Source: Osmia lignaria lignaria
Lineage: Eukaryota; Arthropoda; Insecta; Hymenoptera; Megachilidae
Assembly: GCF_051020975.1 (NCBI RefSeq)
Contig: NW_027478167.1
Coordinates: 13,313,501 to 13,377,500 of the forward strand
Length of the DNA: 64,000 bases
Reading direction: 5' to 3'
Numbering within the stretch: position 1 is the stretch's first letter; every line of letters begins with the position of its first letter. A program made the position numbers and the translations under genes. The notes below the pieces were generated by a model. The model was given only the letters and a program-made list of their open reading frames with translations. It had not been told where the DNA came from and did not search any database. Below, piece by piece: positions 38,631 to 52,799 of the stretch.

Positions 38631-41600
38631 TGATCAAAAAATATCATAGAATATAAATTGTAGGAAACATAATTCTCTAGAAAAAAGGTCTCTTAACATT
38701 TTGCCATAGCTCGGTTCGTTTCCGAGATATTTGCAGATTTATCTCAAGGGAAGGGGCCTGACGGACATATTTCGAGATATTTCTTCTTCTTGTTGTTCTT
38801 CTTCTGCACAGCTAAACTGGAAGTGCCATTTCCAGCTCGCAATAGTGCAGAGTTATCTCAAAGAAAGGGGCCACGGTGTTTCTGTATCTCTATTATGTTG
38901 GTGCGGCTTCGGAACTTTAAAATATCTTGATATATCTCGAGAACTACACATCTGATCAAAAAATATCATAGAACATAAAAAGTAGGAAACCTAATTCTCT
39001 ACAAAAACGGTCTCTTAACATTTTGCCATAGCTCGCTTCGTTTCCGAGATATGTGCACATATATCTCAAGGGAAGGGGCCTGACGGACATATTTCGAGAT
39101 ATTTCTTCTTCTTGTTGTTCTTCTTCTGCACAGCTAAACTGGAAGTGGCATTTCCAGCTCGCAATAGTGCAGAGTTATCTCAAAGAAAGGGGCCACGGTG
39201 TTTCTGTATCTCTATTATGTTGGTGCGGCTTCGGAACTTTTAAATATCTTGATATATCTCGAGAACTACGCATCTGATCAAAAAATATCATAGAACATAA
39301 AAAGTAGGAAACTTAATTCTCTACAAAAAAGGTCTCTTAACATTTTGCCATAGCTCGCTTCGTTTCCGAGATATTTGCAGATTTATCTCAAGGGAAGGGG
39401 CCTGACGGACATATTTCGAGATATTTCGTCTTCTTGTTGTTCTTCTTCTGCACAGCTAAGCTGGAAGTGGCATTTGCAGCTCGCAATAGTGCAGAGTTAT
39501 CTCAAAGAAAGAGGCCACGGTGTTTCTGTACCTCTATTATGTTGGTGCAGCTTCGGAACTTTTAAATATCTTGATATATCTCGAGAACTACGCATCTGAT
39601 CAAAAAATATCATAGAACATAAAAAGTAGGAAACTTAATTCTCTACACAAAAGGTCTCTTAACATTTTGCCATAGCTCGCTTCGTTTCCGAGATATTTGC
39701 AGATTTATCTCAAGGGAAGGGGCCTGACGGACATATTTCGAGATATTTCTTCTTCTTGTTGTTCTTCTTCTGCACAGCTAAACTGGAAGTTGCATTTGCA
39801 GCTCGCAATAGTGCAGAGTTATCTCAAAGAAAGGGGCCACGGTGTTTCTGTATCTCTATTATGTTGGTGCGGCTTCGGAACTTTTAAATATCTTGATATA
39901 TCTCGAGAACTACGCATCTGATCAAAAAATATCATATAAGATGAAAAGTAGGAAACTTAGTTCTCTACAAAAAAGGTCTCTTAACATTTTGCCATAGCTC
40001 GCTTCGTTTCCGAGATATTTGCAAATTTATCTCAAGGGAAGGGGCCTGACGGACATATTTCGAGATACTTCTTCTTCATGTTTTTCTTCTTCTGCACAGC
40101 TAAGCTGGAAGTGGCATTTGCGGCTCGCACTAGTGCAGAGTTATCTCAAAGAAAGGGGCCACGGTGTTTCTGTATCTCTATTATGTTGGTGTGGCTTCGG
40201 AACTTTTAAATATCTCGATATATCTCGAAAACTACGCTTCTGATCAAAAAATATCATAGAGCATATATTGTAGGAAACATAATTCTCTACAAAAAAGGTC
40301 TCTTAACATTTTGCCATAGCTCGCTTCGTTTCCGAGATATTTGCAGATTTATCTCAAGGGAAGGGGCCTGACGGACATATTTCGAGATATTTGGTCTTCT
40401 TGTTGTTCTTCTTCTGCACAGCTAAGCTGGAAGTGGCATTTGCAGCTCGCAATAGTGCAGAGTTACCTCAAAGAAAGGGGCGACGGTGTTTCTGTATCTC
40501 TATTATGTTGGTGTGGCTTCGGAACTTTTAAATATCTCGATATATCTCGAAAACTACGCTTCTGATCAAAAAATATCATAGAGCATATATTGTAGGAAAC
40601 ATAATTCTCTACAAAAAAGGTCTCTTAACATTTTGCCATAGCTCGCTTCGTTTCCGAGATATTTGCAGATTTATCTCAAGGGAAGGGGCCTGACGGACAT
40701 ATTTCGAGATATTTGGTCTTCTTGTTGTTCTTCTTCTGCACAGCTAAGCTGGAAGTGGCATTTGCAGCTCGCAGTAGTGCAGAGTTACCTCAAAGAAAGG
40801 GGCCACGGTGTTTCTGTATCTCTATTATGTTGGTGCGGCTTCGGAACTTTTAAATATCTTGATATATCTCGAGAACTACGCTTCTGATCAAAAAATATCA
40901 TAGAATATAAATTGTAGGAAACATAATTCTCTACAAAAAAGGTCTCTTAACATTTTGCCATAGCTCGGTTCGTTTCCGAGATATTTGCAGATTTATCTCA
41001 AGGGAAGGGGCCTGACGGACATATTTCGAGATATTTCTTCTTCTTGTTGTTCTTCTTCTGCACAGCTAAACTGGAAGTGCCATTTCCAGCTCGCAATAGT
41101 GCAGAGTTATCTCAAAGAAAGGGGCCACGGTGTTTCTGTATCTCTATTATGTTGGTGCGGCTTCGGAACTTTAAAATATCTTGATATATCTCGAGAACTA
41201 CACATCTGATCAAAAAATATCATAGAACATAAAAAGTAGGAAACCTAATTCTCTACAAAAAAGGTCTCTTAACATTTTGCCATAGCTCGCTTCGTTTCCG
41301 AGATATGTGCATATATATCTCAAGGGAAGGGGCCTGACGGACATATTTCGAGATATTTCTTCTTCTTGTTGTTCTTCTTCTGCACAGCTAAACTGGAAGT
41401 GGCATTTCCAGCTCGCAATAGTGCAGAGTTATCTCAAAGAAAGGGGCCACGGTGTTTCTGTATCTCTATTATGTTGGTGCGGCTTCGGAACTTTTAAATA
41501 TCTTGATATATCTCGAGAACTACGCATCTGATCAAAAAATATCATAGAACATAAAAAGTAGGAAACTTAATTCTCTACAAAAAAGGTCTCTTAACATTTT

Positions 41601-42745
41601 GCCATAGCTCGCTTCGTTTCCGAGATATTTGCAGATTTATCTCAAGGGAAGGGGCCTGACGGACATATTTCGAGATATTTCGTCTTCTTGTTGTTCTTCT
41701 TCTGCACAGCTAAGCTGGAAGTGGCATTTGCAGCTCGCAATAGTGCAGAGTTATCTCAAAGAAAGAGGCCACGGTGTTTCTGTACCTCTATTATGTTGGT
41801 GCAGCTTCGGAACTTTTAAATATCTTGATATATCTCGAGAACTACGCATCTGATCAAAAAATATCATAGAACATAAAAAGTAGGAAACTTAATTCTCTAC
41901 ACAAAAGGTCTCTTAACATTTTGCCATAGCTCGCTTCGTTTCCGAGATATTTGCAGATTTATCTCAAGGGAAGGGGCCTGACGGACATATTTCGAGATAT
42001 TTCTTCTTCTTGTTGTTCTTCTTCTGCACAGCTAAACTGGAAGTTGCATTTGCAGCTCGCAATAGTGCAGAGTTATCTCAAAGAAAGGGGCCACGGTGTT
42101 TCTGTATCTCTATTATGTTGGTGCGGCTTCGGAACTTTTAAATATCTTGATATATCTCGAGAACTACGCATCTGATCAAAAAATATCATATAAGATGAAA
42201 AGTAGGAAACTTAGTTCTCTACAAAAAAGGTCTCTTAACATTTTGCCATAGCCCGCTTCGTTTCCGAGATATTTGCAAATTTATCTCAAGGGAAGGGGCC
42301 TGACGGACATATTTCGAGATACTTCTTCTTCTTGTTTTTCTTCTTCTGCACAGCTAAGCTGGAAGTGGCATTTGCGGCTCGCACTAGTGCAGAGTTATCT
42401 CAAAGAAAGGGGCCACGGTGTTTCTGTATCTCTATTATGTTGGTGTGGCTTCGGAACTTTTAAATATCTCGATATATCTCGAAAACTACGCTTCTGATCA
42501 AAAAATATCATAGAGCATACATTGTAGGAAACATAATTCTCTACAAAAAAGGTCTCTTAACATTTTGCCATAGCTTGCTTCGTTTCCGAGATATTTGCAG
42601 ATTTATCTCAAGGGAAGGGGCCTGACGGACATATTTCGAGATATTTGGTCTTCTTGTTGTTCTTCTTCTGCACAGCTAAGCTGGAAGTGGCATTTGCAGC
42701 TCGCAATAGTGCAGAGTTACCTCAAAGAAAGGGGCCACGGTGTTT
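38630..42745 (+). repeat. Satellite higher-order block, 7-monomer offset (2,254 bp)
   Basis: About six monomers from 38,630 to 40,490 recur in order from 40,884 to 42,740, displaced by 2,254 bp (7 x 322). Shared markers include AGAATATAAATTG, the GTGCACATATATC/GTGCATATATATC pair at 39,053 and 41,307, and GAAAGAGGCC with GTACCTCTATT at 39,375 and 41,629. Further markers are GGAAGTTGCATTTG at 39,697 and 41,951, TGTTTTTCTTC at 40,019 and 42,273, and TATTTGGTCTTC at 40,341 and 42,595. The TATTTGGTC unit is additionally doubled locally at 40,341 and 40,663. Confidence 0.83.
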
Positions 42746-43469
42746 CTGTATCTCTATTATGTTGGTGCGGCTTCGGAACTTTTAAATATCTTGATATATC
42801 TCGAGAACAACGCATCTGATCAAAAAATATCATAGAACATAAAAAGTAGGAAACTTAATTCTCTACCAAAAAGGTCTCTTAACATTTTGCCATAGCTCGC
42901 TTCGTTTCCGAGATATATGCAGATTTATCTCAAGGGAAGGGGCCTGACGGACATATTTCGAGATATTTCTTCTTCTTGTTGTTCTTCTTCTGCACAGCTA
43001 AGCTGGAAATGGCATTTGCAGCTCGCAATAGTGCAGAGTTATCTCAAAGAAAGGGGCCACGGTGTTTCTGTATCTCTATTATGTTGGTGCGGCTTCGGAA
43101 CTTTTAAATATCTTGATATATCTCGAAAACTACGCATCTGATCAAAAAATATCATAGAATATAAATTGTAGGAAACATAATTCCCTACAAAAAAGGTCTC
43201 TTAACATTTTGCCATAGCTCGGTTCGTTTCCGAGATATTTGCAGATTTATCTCAAGGGAAGGGGCCTGACGGACATATTTCGAGATATTTCTTCTTCTTG
43301 TTGTTCTTCTTCTGCACAGCTAAACTGGAAGTGCCATTTCCAGCTCGCAATAGTGCAGAGTTATCTCAAAGAAAGGGGCCACGGTGTTTCTGTATCTCTA
43401 TTATGTTGGTGCGGCTTCGGAACTTTAAAATATCTTGATATATCTCGAGAACTACACATCTGATCAAAA

Positions 43470-46400
43470 AATATCATAGAACGTAAAAAGTAGGAAACTT
43501 AATTCTCTACAAATAAAGTCTCTAAACATTTTGCCATAGCTCGCTTCGTTTCCGAGATATTTGCAGATTTATCTCGAGGGAAGGGTCCTGACGGACATAT
43601 TTCGAGATATTTCTTCTTCTTGTTGTTCTTCTTCTGCACAGCTAAACTGGAAGTGGCATTTCCAGCTCGCAATAGTGCAGAGTTATCTCAAAGAAAGAGG
43701 CCACGGTGTTTCTGTACCTCTATTATGTTGGTGCAGCTTCGGAACTTTTAAATATCTTGATATATCTCGAGAACTACGCATCTGATCAAAAAATATCATA
43801 GAACATAAAAAGTAGGAAACCTAATTCTCTACAAAAAAGGTCTCTTAACATTTTGCCATAGCTCGCTTCGTTTCCGAGATATGTGCACATATATCTCAAG
43901 GGAAGGGGCCTGACGGACATATTTCGAGATATTTCTTCTTCTTGTTGTTCTTCTTCTGCACAGCTAAACTGGAAGTGGCATTTCCAGCTCGCAATAGTGC
44001 AGAGTTATCTCAAAGAAAGGGGCCACGGTGTTTCTGTATCTCTATTATGTTGGTGCGGCTTCGGAACTTTTAAATATCTTGATATATCTCGAGAACTACG
44101 CATCTGATCAAAAAATATCATAGAACATAAAAAGTAGGAAACTTAATTCTCTACAAAAAAGGTCTCTTAACATTTTGCCATAGCTCGCTTCGTTTCCGAG
44201 ATATTTGCAGATTTATCTCAAGGGAAGGGGCCTGACGGACATATTTCGAGATATTTCGTCTTCTTGTTGTTCTTCTTCTGCACAGCTAAGCTGGAAGTGG
44301 CATTTGCAGCTCGCAATAGTGCAGAGTTATCTCAAAGAAAGAGGCCACGGTGTTTCTGTACCTCTATTATGTTGGTGCAGCTTCGGAACTTTTAAATATC
44401 TTGATATATCTCGAGAACTACGCATCTGATCAAAAAATATCATAGAACATAAAAAGTAGGAAACTTAATTCTCTACACAAAAGGTCTCTTAACATTTTGC
44501 CATAGCTCGCTTCGTTTCCGAGATATTTGCAGATTTATCTCAAGGGAAGGGGCCTGACGGACATATTTCGAGATATTTCTTCTTCTTGTTGTTCTTCTTC
44601 TGCACAGCTAAGCTGGAAGTGGCATTTGCGGCTCGCACTAGTGCAGAGTTATCTCAAAGAAAGGGGCCACGGTGTTTCTGTATCTCTATTATGTTGGTGC
44701 GGCTTCGGAACTTTTAAATATCTCGATATATCTCGAAAACTACGTTTCTGATCAAAAAATATCATAGAACATAAATTGTAGGAAACATAATTCTCTACAA
44801 AAAAGTTCTCTTAAGATTTTGCCATAGCTCGTTTCGTTTCCGAGATATTTACAGATATATCTCAAGGGAAGGGGCCTGACGGACATATTTCGAGATATTT
44901 CTTCTTCTTGTTGTTCTTCTTCTGCACAGCTAAACTGGAAGTGGCATTTCCAGCTCGCAATAGTGCAGAGTTATCTCAAAGAAAGAGGCCACGGTGTTTC
45001 TGTACCTCTATTATGTTGGTGCAGCTTCGGAACTTTTAAATATCTTGATATATCTCGAGAACTACGCATCTGATCAAAAAATATCATAGAACATAAAAAG
45101 TAGGAAACCTAATTCTCTACAAAAAAGGTCTCTTAACATTTTGCCATAGCTCGCTTCGTTTCCGAGATATTTGCAGATTTATCTCAAGGAAAGGGGCCTG
45201 ACGGACATATTTCGAGATATTTGGTCTTCTTGTTGTTCTTCTTCTGCACAGCTAAGCTGGAAGTGGCATTTGCAGCTCGCAATAGTGCAGAGTTACCTCA
45301 AAGAAAGGGGCGACGGTGTTTCTGTATCTCTATTATGTCGGTGCGGCTTCGGAACTTTTAAATATCTTGATATATCTCGAGAACTACGCATCTGATCAAA
45401 AAATATCGTAGAACATAAAAAGTAGGAAACTTAATTCTCTACAAAAACGGTCTCTTAACATTTTGCCATAGCTCGCTTCGTTTCCGAGATATTTGCAGAT
45501 TTATCTCAAGGGAAGGGGCCTGACGGACATATTTCGAGATATTTCTTCTTCTTGTTGTTCTTCTTCTGCACAGCTAAGCTGGAAGTGGCATTTGCGGCTC
45601 GCACTAGTGCAGAGTTATCTCAAAGAAAGGGGCCACGGTGTTTCTGTATCTCTATTATGTTGGTGCGGCTTCGGAACTTTTAAATATCTCGATATATCTC
45701 GAAAACTACGCTTCTGATCAAAAAATATCATAGAGCATATATTGTAGGAAACATAATTCTCTACAAAAAAGGTCTCTTAACATTTTGCCATAGCTCGCTT
45801 CGTTTCCGAGATATTTGCAGATTTATCTCAAGGGAAGGGGCCTGACGGACATATTTCGAGATATTTCTTCTTCTTGTTGTTCTTCTTCTGCACAGCTAAA
45901 CTGGAAGTGGCATTTCCAGCTCGCAATAGTGCAGAGTTATCTCAAAGAAAGGGGCCACGGTGTTTCTGTATCTCTATTATGTTGGTGCGGCTTCGGAACT
46001 TTTAAATATCTTGATATATCTCGAGAACTACGCATCTGATCAAAAAATATCATAGAACGTAAAAAGTAGGAAACTTAATTCTCTACAAATAAAGTCTCTA
46101 AACATTTTGCCATAGCTCGCTTCGTTTCCGAGATATTTGCAGATTTATCTCGAGGGAAGGGTCCTGACGGACATATTTCGAGATATTTCTTCTTCTTGTT
46201 GTTCTTCTTCTGCACAGCTAAACTGGAAGTGGCATTTCCAGCTCGCAATAGTGCAGAGTTATCTCAAAGAAAGAGGCCACGGTGTTTCTGTACCTCTATT
46301 ATGTTGGTGCAGCTTCGGAACTTTTAAATATCTTGATATATCTCGAGAACTACGCATCTGATCAAAAAATATCATAGAACATAAAAAGTAGGAAACCTAA

Positions 46401-48620
46401 TTCTCTACAAAAAAGGTCTCTTAACATTTTGCCATAGCTCGCTTCGTTTCCGAGATATGTGCACATATATCTCAAGGGAAGGGGCCTGACGGACATATTT
46501 CGAGATATTTCTTCTTCTTGTTGTTCTTCTTCTGCACAGCTAAACTGGAAGTGGCATTTCCAGCTCGCAATAGTGCAGAGTTATCTCAAAGAAAGGGGCC
46601 ACGGTGTTTCTGTATCTCTATTATGTTGGTGCGGCTTCGGAACTTTTAAATATCTTGATATATCTCGAGAACTACGCATCTGATCAAAAAATATCATAGA
46701 ACATAAAAAGTAGGAAACTTAATTCTCTACAAAAAAGGTCTCTTAACATTTTGCCATAGCTCGCTTCGTTTCCGAGATGTTTGCAGATTTATCTCAAGGG
46801 AAGGGGCCTGACGGACATATTTCGAGATATTTCGTCTTCTTGTTGTTCTTCTTCTGCACAGCTAAGCTGGAAGTGGCATTTGCAGCTCGCAATAGTGCAG
46901 AGTTATCTCAAAGAAAGAGGCCACGGTGTTTCTGTACCTCTATTATGTTGGTGCAGCTTCGGAACTTTTAAATATCTTGATATATCTCGAGAACTACGCA
47001 TCTGATCAAAAAATATCATAGAACATAAAAAGTAGGAAACTTAATTCTCTACACAAAAGGTCTCTTAACATTTTGCCATAGCTCGCTTCGTTTCCGAGAT
47101 ATTTGCAGATTTATCTCAAGGGAAGGGGCCTGACGGACATATTTCGAGATATTTCTTCTTCTTGTTGTTCTTCTTCTGCACAGCTAAGCTGGAAGTGGCA
47201 TTTGCGGCTCGCACTAGTGCAGAGTTATCTCAAAGAAAGGGGCCACGGTGTTTCTGTATCTCTATTATGTTGGTGCGGCTTCGGAACTTTTAAATATCTC
47301 GATATATCTCGAAAACTACGTTTCTGATCAAAAAATATCATAGAACATAAATTGTAGGAAACATAATTCTCTACAAAAACGTTCTCTTAAGATTTTGCCA
47401 TAGCTCGTTTCGTTTCCGAGATATTTACAGATATATCTCAAGGGAAGGGGCCTGACGGACATATTTCGAGATATTTCTTCTTCTTGTTGTTCTTCTTCTG
47501 CACAGCTAAACTGGAAGTGGCATTTCCAGCTCGCAATAGTGCAGAGTTATCTCAAAGAAAGAGGCCACGGTGTTTCTGTACCTCTATTATGTTGGTGCAG
47601 CTTCGGAACTTTTAAATATCTTGATATATCTCGAGAACTACGCATCTGATCAAAAAATATCATAGAACATAAAAAGTAGGAAACCTAATTCTCTACAAAA
47701 AAGGTCTCTTAACATTTTGCCATAGCTCGCTTCGTTTCCGAGATATTTGCAGATTTATCTCAAGGGAAGGGGCCTGACGGACATATTTCGAGATATTTGG
47801 TCTTCTTGTTGTTCTTCTTCTGCACAGCTAAGCTGGAAGTGGCATTTGCAGCTCGCAATAGTGCAGAGTTACCTCAAAGAAAGGGGCGACGGTGTTTCTG
47901 TATCTCTATTATGTCGGTGCGGCTTCGGAACTTTTAAATATCTTGATATATCTCGAGAACTACGCATCTGATCAAAAAATATCATAGAACATAAAAAGTA
48001 GGAAACTTAATTCTCTACAAAAACGGTCTCTTAACATTTTGCCATAGCTCGCTTCGTTTCCGAGATATTTGCAGATTTATCTCAAGGGAAGGGGCCTGAC
48101 GGACATATTTCGAGATATTTCTTCTTCTTGTTGTTCTTCTTCTGCACAGCTAAGCTGGAAGTGGCATTTGCGGCTCGCACTAGTGCAGAGTTATCTCAAA
48201 GAAAGGGGCCACGGTGTTTCTGTATCTCTATTATGTTGGTGCGGCTTCGGAACTTTTAAATATCTCGATATATCTCGAAAACTACGCTTCTGATCAAAAA
48301 ATATCATAGAGCATATATTGTAGGAAACATAATTCTCTACAAAAAAGGTCTCTTAACATTTTGCCATAGCTCGCTTCGTTTCCGAGATATTTGCAGATTT
48401 ATCTCAAGGGAAGGGGCCTGACGGACATATTTCGAGATATTTCTTCTTCTTGTTGTTCTTCTTCTGCACAGCTAAACTGGAAGTGGCATTTCCAGCTCGC
48501 AATAGTGCAGAGTTATCTCAAAGAAAGGGGCCACGGTGTTTCTGTATCTCTATTATGTTGGTGCGGCTTCGGAACTTTTAAATATCTTGATATATCTCGA
48601 GAACTACGCATCTGATCAAA
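43470..48620 (+). repeat. Satellite 8-monomer tandem duplication (2 x 2,576 bp)
   Basis: Two contiguous copies of an eight-monomer block lie end to end, at about 43,470-46,050 and 46,050-48,620. Both begin with AACGTAAAAAGTAGG followed by CAAATAAAGTCTCTAAAC. Both then run through the same eight haplotypes: GAAAGAGGCC with CCTGTACCTC-type tail, GTGCACATATATC, TATTTCGTCTTC, ACTACGTTTCTG, ATATTTACAG, TATTTGGTCTTC with CGACGG and ATGTCGGTG, CAAAAACGG and GAGCATATATTG. The copies differ at very few sites, for example GAGATGTTTGCAG near 46,780. The second copy overlaps the start of the following 6-monomer repeat. Confidence 0.88.
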
Positions 48621-51600
48621 AAATATCATAGAACATAAAAAGTAGGAAACCTAATTCTCTACAAAAAAGGTCTCTTAACATTTTGCCATAGCTCGCTTCG
48701 TTTCCGAGATATTTGCAGATTTATCTCAAGGGAAGGGGCCTGACGGACATATTTCGAGATATTTCTTCTTCTTGTTGTTCTTCTTCTGCACAGCTAAACT
48801 GGAAGTGGCATTTCCAGCTCGCAATAGTGCAGAGTTATCTCAAAGAAAGGGGCCACGGTGTTTCTGTATCTCTATTATGTTGGTGCGGCTTCGGAACTTT
48901 TAAATATCTTGATATATCTCGAGAACTACGCATCTGATCAAAAAATATCATAGAACATAAAAAGTAGAAAACTTAATTCTCTACAAAAAAGGTCTCTTAA
49001 CATTTTGCCATAGCTCGCTTCGTTTCCGAGATATTTGCAGATTTATCTCAAGGGAAGGGGCCTGACGGACATATTTCGAGATATTTCGTCTTCTTGTTGT
49101 TCTTCTTCTGCACAGCTAAGCTGGAAGTGGCATTTGCAGCTCGCAATAGTGCAGAGTTATCTCAAAGAAAGAGGCCACGGTGTTTCTGTACCTCTATTAT
49201 GTTGGTGCAGCTTCGGAACTTTTAAATATCTTGATATATCTCGAGAACTACGCATCTGATCAAAAAATATCATAGAACATAAAAAGTAGGAAACTTAATT
49301 CTCTACAGAAAAGGTCTCTTAACATTTTGCCATAGCTCGCTTCGTTTCCGAGATATTTGCAGATTTATCTCAAGGGAAGGGGCCTGACGGACATATTTCG
49401 AGATATTTCTTCTTCTTGTTGTTCTTCTTCTGCACAGCTAAACTGGAAGTGGCATTTCCAGCTCGCAATAGTGCAGAGTTATCTGAAAGAAAGAGGCCAC
49501 GGTGTTTCTGTATCTCTATTATGTTGGTGCGGCTTCGGAACTTTTAAATATCTTGATATATCTCGAGAACTACGCATCTGATCAAAAAATATCATAGAAC
49601 ATAAAAAGCATGAAACTTAATTCTCTACAAAAAAGGTCTCTTAACATTTTGCCATAGCTCGCTTCGTTTCCGAGATATTTGCAGATTTATCTCAAGGGAA
49701 GGGGCCTGACGGACATATTTCGAGATATTTCTTCTTCTTGTTGTTCTTCTTCTGCACAGCTAAGCTGGAAGTGGCATTTGCAGCTCGCAATAGTGCAGAG
49801 TTACCTCAAAGAAAGGGGCGACGGTGTTTCTGTATCTCTATTATGTCGGTGCGGCTTCGGAACTTTTAAATATCTTGATATATCTCGAGAACTACGCATC
49901 TGATCAAAAAATATCATAGAACATAAAAAGTAGGAAACTTAATTCTCTACAAAAACGGTCTCTTAACATTTTGCCATAGCTCGCTTCGTTTCCGAGATAT
50001 TTGCAGATTTATCTCAAGGGAAGGGGCCTGACGGACATATTTCGAGATATTTCTTCTTCTTGTTGTTCTTCTTCTGCACAGCTAAGCTGGAAGTGGCATT
50101 TGCGGCTCGCACTAGTGCAGAGTTATCTCAAAGAAAGGGGCCACGGTGTTTCTGTATCTCTATTATGTTGGTGCGGCTTCGGAACTTTTAAATATCTCGA
50201 TATATCTCGAAAACTACGCTTCTGATCAAAAAATATCATAGAGCATATATTGTAGGAAACATAATTCTCTACAAAAAAGGTCTCTTAACATTTTGCCATA
50301 GCTCGCTTCGTTTCCGAGATATTTGCAGATTTATCTCAAGGGAAGGGGCCTGACGGACATATTTCGAGATATTTCTTCTTCTTGTTGTTCTTCTTCTGCA
50401 CAGCTAAACTGGAAGTGGCATTTCCAGCTCGCAATACTGCAGAGTTATCTCAAAGAAAGGGGCCACGGTGTTTCTGTATCTCTATTATGTTGGTGCGGCT
50501 TCGGAACTTTTAAATATCTTGATATATCTCGAGAACTACGCATCTGATCAAAAAATATCATAGAACATAAAAAGTAGGAAACTTAATTCTCTACAAAAAA
50601 GGTCTCTTAACATTTTGCCATAGCTCGCTTCGTTTCCGAGATATTTGCAGATTTATCTCAAGGGAAGGGGCCTGACGGACATATTTCGAGATATTTCTTC
50701 TTCTTGTTGTTCTTCTTCTGCACAGCTAAACTGGAAGTGGCATTTCCAGCTCGCAATAGTGCAGAGTTATCTCAAAGAAAGGGGCCACGGTGTTTCTGTA
50801 TCTCTATTATGTTGGTGCGGCTTCGGAACTTTTAAATATCTTGATATATCTCGAGAACTACGCATCTGATCAAAAAATATCATAGAACATAAAAAGTAGA
50901 AAACTTAATTCTCTACAAAAAAGGTCTCTTAACATTTTGCCATAGCTCGCTTCGTTTCCGAGATATTTGCAGATTTATCTCAAGGGAAGGGGCCTGACGG
51001 ACATATTTCGAGATATTTCGTCTTCTTGTTGTTCTTCTTCTGCACAGCTAAGCTGGAAGTGGCATTTGCAGCTCGCAATAGTGCAGAGTTATCTCAAAGA
51101 AAGAGGCCACGGTGTTTCTGTACCTCTATTATGTTGGTGCAGCTTCGGAACTTTTAAATATCTTGATATATCTCGAGAACTACGCATCTGATCAAAAAAT
51201 ATCATAGAACATAAAAAGTAGGAAACTTAATTCTCTACAAAAAAGGTCTCTTAACATTTTGCCATAGCTCGCTTCGTTTCCGAGATATTTGCAGATTTAT
51301 CTCAAGGGAAGGGGCCTGACGGACATATTTCGAGATATTTCTTCTTCTTGTTGTTCTTCTTCTGCACAGCTAAACTGGAAGTGGCATTTCCAGCTCGCAA
51401 TAGTGCAGAGTTATCTGAAAGAAAGAGGCCACGGTGTTTCTGTATCTCTATTATGTTGGTGCGGCTTCGGAACTTTTAAATATCTTGATATATCTCGAGA
51501 ACTACGCATCTGATCAAAAAATATCATAGAACATAAAAAGCATGAAACTTAATTCTCTACAAAAAAGGTCTCTTAACATTTTGCCATAGCTCGCTTCGTT

Positions 51601-52480
51601 TCCGAGATATTTGCAGATTTATCTCAAGGGAAGGGGCCTGACGGACATATTTCGAGATATTTCTTCTTCTTGTTGTTCTTCTTCTGCACAGCTAAGCTGG
51701 AAGTGGCATTTGCAGCTCGCAATAGTGCAGAGTTACCTCAAAGAAAGGGGCGACGCTGTTTCTGTATCTCTATTATGTCGGTGCGGCTTCGGAACTTTTA
51801 AATATCTTGATATATCTCGAGAACTACGCATCTGATCAAAAAATATCATAGAACATAAAAAGTAGGAAACTTAATTCTCTACAAAAACGGTCTCTTAACA
51901 TTTTGCCATAGCTCGCTTCGTTTCCGAGATATTTGCAGATTTATCTCAAGGGAAGGGGCCTGACGGACATATTTCGAGATATTTCTTCTTCTTGTTGTTC
52001 TTCTTCTGCACAGCTAAGCTGGAAGTGGCATTTGCGGCTCGCACTAGTGCAGAGTTATCTCAAAGAAAGGGGCCACGGTGTTTCTGTATCTCTATTATGT
52101 TGGTGCGCTTCGGAACTTTTAAATATCTCGATATATCTCGAAAACTACGCTTCTGATCAAAAAATATCATAGAGCATATATTGTAGGAAACATAATTCTC
52201 TACAAAAAAGGTCTCTTAACATTTTGCCATAGCTCGCTTCGTTTCCGAGATATTTGCAGATTTATCTCAAGGGAAGGGGCCTGACGGACATATTTCGAGA
52301 TATTTCTTCTTCTTGTTGTTCTTCTTCTGCACAGCTAAACTGGAAGTGGCATTTCCAGCTCGCAATAGTGCAGAGTTATCTCAAAGAAAGGGGCCACGGT
52401 GTTTCTGTATCTCTATTATGTTGGTGCGGCTTCGGAACTTTTAAATATCTTGATATATCTCGAGAACTACGCATCTGATC
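47747..52480 (+). repeat. Satellite 6-monomer higher-order repeat (1,932 bp)
   Basis: A six-monomer block with period 1,932 bp (6 x 322) starts at 47,747, 49,679 and 51,611, giving about 2.4 copies. The CGACGG/ATGTCGGTG unit heads each copy. The fifth unit (49,035 and 50,967) has TATTTCGTC, GAAAGAGGCC and GTACCTC. The sixth (49,357 and 51,289) has TTATCTGAAAGAAAGAGG and is followed by AAAAGCATGAAAC. One base is lost near 52,107 (GGTGCGCTTCGG). The leading unit of the first copy differs from the later two by TATTTGGTC against TATTTCTTC, which suggests conversion or mutation after duplication. Confidence 0.87.
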
Positions 52481-52799
52481 AAAAAATATCATATAAGATA
52501 AAAAGTAGGAAACTTAGTTCTCTACAAAAAAGGTCTCTTAACATTTTGCCATAGCTCGCTTCGTTTCCGAGATATTTGCAGATTTATCTCAAGGGAAGGG
52601 GCCTGACGGACATATTTCGAGATACTTCTTCTTCTTGTTTTTCTTCTTCTGCACAGCTAAGCTGGAAGTGGCATTTGCGGCTCGCACTAGTGCAGAGTTA
52701 TCTCAAAGAAAGGGGCCACGGTGTTTCTGTATCTCTATTATGTTGGTGCGGCTTCGGAACTTTTATATATTTCGATGTATCTTGAAAACTACGCATCTG

